DNA of 64,000 nt from Ricinus communis (taxonomy: Eukaryota > Streptophyta > Magnoliopsida > Malpighiales > Euphorbiaceae): NCBI RefSeq assembly GCF_019578655.1, contig NC_063260.1, positions 22,282,888-22,346,887 on the forward strand, given 5' to 3'. Positions within the stretch are counted from its first letter, which is position 1. Each line of letters opens with the position of its first letter. A program made the position numbers and the translations under genes. The notes beneath the pieces are model-generated. The model was given only the letters and a program-made list of their open reading frames with translations, had not been told where the DNA came from and made no database searches. Below are positions 58,401 through 64,000 of this stretch, piece by piece.

Positions 58401-61189
58401 TTCTTGTTTTTCTACTATAAGGAAAAGTTCATTGCCATGAATGAATTTGTCCCCAAATTACTCCTTGTTTTAAGTGGCATTGATTGTGTCTCCACTTTGA
58501 ACTTTATTTTCTTACCAAGAAATGGGGAAAGTGAAACAATTTTGGACTGTCTCTCATGTTTTTACATTCAAGTGATGCAGTGGAAAATATTTTCAGTTCT
58601 TAATGTTTGTTGTTCTGATATTCAGAACTTACAATAGTTCCATTTTTCTGATTGATCAGGTCTTTCCCCTCGTTAACTCAGCTGTACTGGATCAATTGAG
58701 TAATGTGGATTGCATTGTCTATGCTATGGGGTCTCTCTTTACTTCAGTTTGTCCATCGCTGGTAATGGCCTTGACTCTTGACCATCTATGAGCATACTGC
58801 TTCCACCATCTTTATACACCATGCTATATATCCTTTATCCATCAAATCCATCCTGGATTTGATATTTTAGGAATGGCTTTATTGTCAGTTTAAATATATG
58901 TTTTCCAGTCCAATCCTGTATGTATCAAATCCACGCTGGATTTGATATTTTAGGAATGGCTTTATTGTTGGTTTAAGCATATGTGTTCCACTCCAATGAA
59001 CCTCATTTTTTCTGAAGGGGCAGTTGTCTGGGCTGTAAGGAGGGCCCCTTTTCTTCTCATAAAAAAGGATCTTTTTTAATACTTTATATTTAGAAAAAGA
59101 ATGATCAGTAAGTTAGGCTTAGCTGTATATGCAATTATGTAACCCCAAAATTGTGGCAGGTTAACATCTCTTTACAAGTTCGTTTCTGCTGTCTCAGACT
59201 GTTATTCTGAAATATGTAACCAATCACATATAATGCTGTAAGAAAAATTACAATTAATATGCAGCCTCTATTTGCATTGACAGGTTTGGTAGGCTTTGTA
59301 ATTTGAAGTTTATTTGCTACGACCTTGCTTCAGTCAATATCTCTCTGTCTCAAAAGTTAACTAGGTCGTTCTTGGGAAACTTTACAGTCATCAGAGGGTC
59401 GGAAGGGAAATGTTGTTTGGAAATGTTATTTTCTTTTTTTATAACTACTATTAACTGTGAAATATTTAGGTGTTACGTAGCATTGGAGAAATCATCTCTT
59501 CAAGAACCTGTCCCAAGGTACCTCTTCTTAAAGTTATGAGTACTATAATCGATGCAAGAGGACAGTTTCTTGCTAGTTTATTTGCATGTAACCTCACAGA
59601 ACCTGAGAAGGGTCGTGCAATAATGCTATTGGAATTTAGTGTTTAGTATGCAGTTTTAGGATTTAGCAGACATCTACTCCATTGATTTAGCTTTCTCCAA
59701 TATTAGGTACTTTTGCTGAACGGGACCCGTGATCGAGAAACAAGTGACTTCTCTGCTTCTTGCTTTGTAACTGCCATTACAGATGCCTTAAATAGAAAGT
59801 ATGGAGATCCCCATAATTGTCTAGAAAACTCTGTAAGTGGTTAATAGAGATACAGTTTAAAATGCCCATGCTCTATGAAAGTTATGAGCGTAATACATTC
59901 TCCTGTTAACTATGTTTAGAGCATAATCTATCAACTACTAATTTGGTTCTATTGAAATGGATTATCTTTAATATTTTTTAAGGATTAATCACCACAAAAT
60001 ATCTTGAATTTTTCCTCAATTTGCTATTTTAGCCTTTACTTTGAACTTAGCTGATTGTAGCCTATGCTTTTTTCATTTATCACAATTGTGGTCTTCTAAC
60101 CTAAATGTATTTAATTACTTCAAAATAGAGAAATTAAAAACATATACTAGTAAAATTAGCTCTGCAAACAGTTTTGATAGCAAATGACAAGCAAAAATAA
60201 CAGAAGGAAACATGTTATTATTGCAGCTGACGTTTGATGTTCTTATGCAGCCAAGCCAGTATATTAATACACTTCTAGTGCCCAAAGAAGGTGAGATTCC
60301 CATAGATGCTCACTGCTTGGCGACCCAAGGAATCTTTAATGTGGTATGGTTTCTATCGAAATTTCTTTGAACTGTAACATATAGCTTGCAGGTTACAGAG
60401 CAAATACTGTTATATTTTATTTCTTTGAAGTATGCAATTTTTTTGAACGAAGAAATAACAACTTTGACCCATGCAGTTATAATTACTTCTAGTGGTAACT
60501 ACTGAAGTTTTTATCCAGAAGTTGGGACACCATGATAAAGTCAATACTTAGAAAAGTAATAATTTCCACATAATTAGCTCTGGATGTCCTCATTACCTTT
60601 TCTCAATTTTTAAAATTTCTAGATTTTTATTTTATAATATAAAGTATATTGTTACTAATGTTGCTTGTGATGAAGGTATAATTTGCATGGCTATGATTTT
60701 TTTGCTTTCTGTTCAGAATTTGCTTGAGTTATTTATTTACCTCGGTGGTAAGATGCTTTATCTGTCTATCACTTAGAAACATGTGGTTCTTGCAGATCTT
60801 TGTTGACTCTATTCGTGATCCCAAAGTTGGTGTAATATTTAACCCAAATTCATTGATAAATGCACTGGCGAATGTGGTTGCCAAATACATGAGCACAAAT
60901 GATATTATGGAGGGTTAACCAAAACTTGAGAGGCCAAATGATATTTGGCATAAATATTCATGTCGATAGGAAATCATTATGTTGGATTTTTCTCCCAAGG
61001 TAACAGTTCAAGCAAGAAAGATACCAGCTGCACATCATTGTGGAATTATGTGCTAGTTTTGCACTCCTCATTGAATGTGCAATTTCTTGTTACTCTGAAA
61101 TATTTGAAACTATTGTGTGATTTGCAGATGGATATTTTGCTCCTTCCCGTCTCAACGCTGATGTTCTTGGATTCAAGGATATACCTTAA
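55485..61189 (+). CDS. CofD/YvcK-family protein, MEE18-like (YNL011C-like)
   Basis: Member of the family containing bacterial YvcK and the CofD phospholactate transferase; in plants the substrate is unknown, and Arabidopsis MEE18 is named for an embryo-arrest phenotype. Fourteen exons: 55485-55647, 55718-55834, 55942-56074, 56410-56506, 56967-57010, 57129-57285, 57437-57508, 57652-57735, 58660-58761, 59470-59517, 59707-59832, 60251-60343, 60796-60913 and 61128-61189, giving 471 residues. The N-terminus (Ser/Lys-rich, about 40 residues) may be a transit peptide. The glycine loop FSGGTAFNGV and VSDDGGSTAEIVR, then GGPAVGDIRS, are the family's nucleotide or substrate motifs; FCFSNGSIGNFFFAGARIFF, VLPVISTNDRLTLGCEL, VDCIVYAMGSLFTS and VGVIFNPNSL follow. 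If the last intron is retained, translation stops at 60918 with 452 residues; I prefer the spliced form because exon 14 keeps frame and reads like protein. Confidence 0.88.
58353..58430. repeat. 46-bp tandem repeat in MEE18-like intron
   Basis: CATTCTTGTTTTTCTCCTAT plus AAGGAAAAGTTC at 58353 recurs at 58399 with one change (CTACTAT). Intronic. Confidence 0.75.
58841..59006. repeat. 83-bp tandem duplication in MEE18-like intron
   Basis: ATCAAATCCATCCTGGATTT at 58841 and ATCAAATCCACGCTGGATTT at 58924 begin two adjacent copies that both run through TGATATTTTAGGAATGGC to a closing CCAGTCCAATC / CCACTCCAATG. Intronic, no coding effect. Confidence 0.9.
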
Positions 61190-61841
61190 CTGAATTACCT
61201 CGCAGCTAGCTTATTGGGATTCCAAGGAAATTTCACACAGGCTGTAATCAAATCCTGTACAAATGACCATTCGTTCTGATTTGGTTCTAAGATCAAACAA
61301 GAAAAAGGTGTCAAATTCATATCTGAAAATTGTAAAGGATGATTTCTTTTACTTCGTATTGAACAAAAGTTGGATATTAGTCTTGTATGCCAACAACCTA
61401 TATAGCATGGTTGGCGGTGTAGAAGTGCTGTTATCACGTGCAAACTTATACCTGTTGACTGTACTTTCATGTTTTCTCTCAGTTGCTCGAATTTCTCCTG
61501 CTTTCTCTGGGGGGAATCAATGTATCAGTCCCTCGACCCTAACAAACCAAAAGAAGACAACTTAACGATTAGGTAAATGAACTCGCAAGAAATTAAGCTT
61601 CTTATAACAATCCAAAAGCTACATAATTTTGAATGTGAGGTAGATGCACAACTTGCCTGATTCACCAGGTAATTGGCTTTTATAATTCAAGATTTACAAG
61701 ATCACAATGGGAATGCAATTTGAAAGAAATCTCCCAGGAGTCCGATTCTTCTTCTATAAATACCTATTAGAATTCTGCAAGGAAGCACGTACTCTTCCCC
61801 TTCTGCAATAACCATCTTGGACAGATTTTACACCTAGCAGA
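61190..61841. other. Spacer between the MEE18-like gene and the protease relic
   Basis: 3' untranslated region of the upstream gene, then a promoter-like stretch with CTATAAATACC near 61754-61764, a fair TATA box about 80 bp before the protease ATG. No other gene. Confidence 0.5.
61754..61764 (+). promoter_or_regulatory. TATA box of the protease pseudogene
   Basis: CTATAAATACC lies about 80 bp before the ATG at 61842, the normal plant spacing. It shows that the relic kept its own promoter and is not a processed copy. Confidence 0.55.
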
Positions 61842-62876
61842 ATGGCTACTGTTCCTGAAAACAAACTGTTTTTTGTGGCAGTGTAGGTGGTGGGCCTCTG
61901 GGCATCTCAAGCCTGGTCTCGGTTGCTGTATGATGCAACCATCAATGAGAGGCATGAGATGTGGATGGCTAAATATGGACGAGTGTATAAAGACAGGGCA
62001 GAGAAGGAGGAACGCTTTAAGATATTCAAGGAGAATGTGGAGTTTATTGAATCTTTTAACAAGGCCGGGAATAAGGCTTACAAGCTAAGCATCAATGAGT
62101 TTGCAGATCTAACTAACGAAGAGTTCAGAACCTCCCGAAATGGATACAAAAGGTTTTCCAATCCCGTTTCCCCTAAAACATCATCATTTAAGTATGAAAA
62201 TGTCACTGCAGTATCTACCTCCATAGATTGGAGAAAGAATGGAGCTGTCACCCCCATCAAAGACCAAGGCCAATGTGTTAAGTCACATTAGCCAATTCAA
62301 TATTATTTGGTCTAAAATCGGTACTTAATAAACTATACGTAAACTTTGGTTTCTTAATATATAAGTATAATACACAAATGCAGGATGTTGCTGGGCATTT
62401 TCTGCTGTGGCAGCAATGGAAGGGATCACAAAACTCTCAACAGGAAATTTGATCTCTCTCTCAGAGCAAGAGCTAGTTGATTGTGACACAAATGATGAGG
62501 ATCAAGGTTGCGAAGGCGGTCTAATGGATGATGCTTTTGAATTCATCAAACAAAATGGAGGACTTGCTACTAAAGCCGATTACCCTTACTAAGGAACTGA
62601 TGGCACTTGCAACACCAAGAAGGCAGCTAATCCTGTAGCCAAGATAACTGGCCACGAGGATGTGCCTGCTAACAGCGAGGACTCCCTATTAAAGGCAGTA
62701 TCCAACCAACCAGTTTCAGTTGCCATTGATGCGAGTGGGTCTGCATTCCAATTCTACTCAGGTGGGATCTTTATAGGAGATTGCGGAACCGAACTAGACC
62801 ATGGTGCTACTGCAGTTGGATATGGAAAGAGTGATGATGGTACAAAATACTGGTTAGTCAAGAATTCATGGGCAAC
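61842..62876 (+). pseudogene. Papain-type cysteine protease (SAG12-like), broken
   Basis: Would be a secreted or vacuolar C1A protease of the senescence-associated SAG12 group. Exon 1 from 61842 has a signal-peptide-like start, then the inhibitor propeptide with the ERFNIN pattern (EKEERFKIFKENVEFIESFN, INEFADLTNEEF) and the mature start SIDWRKNGAVTPIKDQGQC. Exon 2 from about 62384 has [14 protein letters not shown] with the catalytic Cys, EQELVDCD and [14 protein letters not shown], and later [11 protein letters not shown] (catalytic His) and YWLVKNSW (Asn). Damage: TAG at 61884 in the signal peptide, TAA at 62590 after YPY, a splice donor reading TGTG|TTAAGT where G|GTAAGT is expected, and the 3' end replaced at 62877 by a retrotransposon. 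The missing tail after KNSW should lie beyond that element. It is not a processed copy, as the intron is present. Confidence 0.93.
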
Positions 62877-64000
62877 TGTTGAGATTTTGTTTCTAGAAGA
62901 GTTGTTAGGGCTATTAGGATATGATAAGTATTTATCTTTTAAATTTAAAATCTAGCTATTAAGAAGTTGTTATTTAGTTTCTATCAAAGTCTTACATATG
63001 GGTATAAATATAAGGCTGATGTATCTCTTATTTGATATTAGAATACAATAATGAAAACCTAATTCTTAGGTTATCTCTTTCAAGTTGGTATCAAAGCCGA
63101 CCAAAAAAAAAAAAACCTTGAAACACTTAAAACAACATGAGTGGTAGAGATGGTGAACCATCTGGATCGAAACCTATTATCATTCAATCTGAAGGAGCAA
63201 TCAATGCAGGAATTACGCTTACAGAATCGAATTATTGACGTCTAGTCCCAACTAATGGAAATGCATATTGCTGAAAGAGAAAAGCTTTCCTATATTCGGG
63301 GAAAAACAAACCACCTACTGAATCAGAGGATGGATATGAAAAGTGGTATACTGAAAATAAAAAGGTGAAGAGATGACTACTAATATCTATGAGTCCAGAG
63401 ATCATGAAGCGATATTTAAGCTTATCTACTGCCCATGAAATCTGGACTGCTTTATCAAAAGCTTTTTATGATGGCAGTGATGAGTTGCAGCTTTTCGTCT
63501 TAAACCAGAAAGCCTTTGCAGCCAAATAGAATGGAAGATCTCTCTCTGAATATTATGGAGAACTAACTGCAATTTTTCAGGAATTGGATCACAAAGACAA
63601 AGTGGTCATGAAGGATCCTGATGATATGGTTGCATACCAAAAATCTATTGAACGACTACGGGTGCATATATTTTTAGCTGGACTAGATGATCATTTTGAG
63701 CAGGTTCATGGAGAAACCCTACATCAGGAGTCTACTTCAGGCCTAGAAGAAAGATATGCCCTAATTCGACAAGAGGAGAACCGCCATGTAATATTAAAAG
63801 GAGACTATGGAGACTCTGATGCTACTGCTATGATGATTCGCAACAAGTCAAAGACATCTATTGGTATTGGAAAGTCTACACAAAAATGTACTCATTGTGA
63901 TAAGTCAGGCCACATCAAAGATTGTTGCTTTGAGCTTGTAGGTTATCCAGATTGGTGGGATCAGAATCGATGATCACAAAGAAGGAAAGCTAAGAATTCC
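62877..64000 (+). mobile_element. Ty1/copia LTR retrotransposon, 5' part, running off the window
   Basis: The 5' LTR is 62877-63082 (206 bp), starting TGTTGAGATTTTG and ending TTTCA, with GGGTATAAATATAAG near 63000 as promoter. TGGTATCAAAGC at 63086-63097 is an initiator tRNA-Met-type primer-binding site with one change. The gag region follows from 63137. The insertion cuts the protease gene after KNSWA. The five bases before it (GCAAC, 62872-62876) should recur beyond the 3' LTR, outside the window. Confidence 0.88.
63137..63973 (+). pseudogene. copia gag, interrupted
   Basis: Opens MSGRDGEPSGSKPIIIQSEG, then carries the copia capsid pattern MSPEIMKRYLSLSTAHEIW, LSEYYGELTAIFQELDH and FLAGLDDHFEQVHGE. 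It ends with a CCHC zinc knuckle CTHCDKSGHIKDCCFE followed by GYPDWW, as in copia elements. Early in the frame there are frameshifts and stops (TGA near 63235, TGA near 63375, TAG near 63527), then an open stretch 63584-63973 closed by TGA. Pol would lie beyond the window. It cannot make an intact Gag. Confidence 0.85.

Overview
This is nuclear DNA from a flowering plant, most likely a eudicot; I cannot name the species. It is A+T rich. Its genes have many short exons with GT-AG introns, and the genes are separated by LTR retrotransposons, smaller elements and AT-rich spacer. Every recognised protein has a plant relative.

Layout, left to right. At 1-222 (minus) is the 5' end of a LysM receptor-like kinase gene of the LYK4/LYK5 type. 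At 2070-2830 (minus) lies the decayed LRR tail of an NBS-LRR resistance gene, next to a very AT-rich tandem-repeat block. At 3946-6967 (minus) is a complete ten-exon ketol-acid reductoisomerase gene with one GC-AG intron. A foldback DNA element with a 9-bp target duplication occupies 8092-9171. A Ty3/gypsy chromovirus fills 10556-18235; its 300-bp LTRs differ at one base, it has a GATTT target duplication, and a 2.7-kb solo LTR (CAAGA duplication) is nested inside it. The stretch 18241-25490 is spacer.

The right half is gene-rich, all on the plus strand: a bHLH51-like transcription factor (25491-28151), ATG7 (30028-33718), two tRNA-Gly(GCC) copies (34092 and 35289), an ARM-repeat protein (39781-42800), a UBA2C-like RNA-binding protein (46303-47499), an unrecognised acidic protein ending in an ATG8-interacting-like motif (52833-54858), and a CofD/YvcK-family protein related to MEE18 (55485-61189). 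Last comes a papain-type cysteine protease pseudogene (61842-62876), cut by a Ty1/copia element that runs off the end.

The genes do not form a pathway: they are ordinary single plant genes in amino-acid synthesis, autophagy, transcription and RNA binding. I found no convincing undescribed system. The most informative observations are the nested retrotransposon with near-identical LTRs but heavily broken coding sequence, the foldback element, the retrotransposon-split protease, the GC-AG intron, the diverged tRNA pair, the possible autophagy motif in the unknown protein, and a probable extra last exon in the MEE18-like gene.
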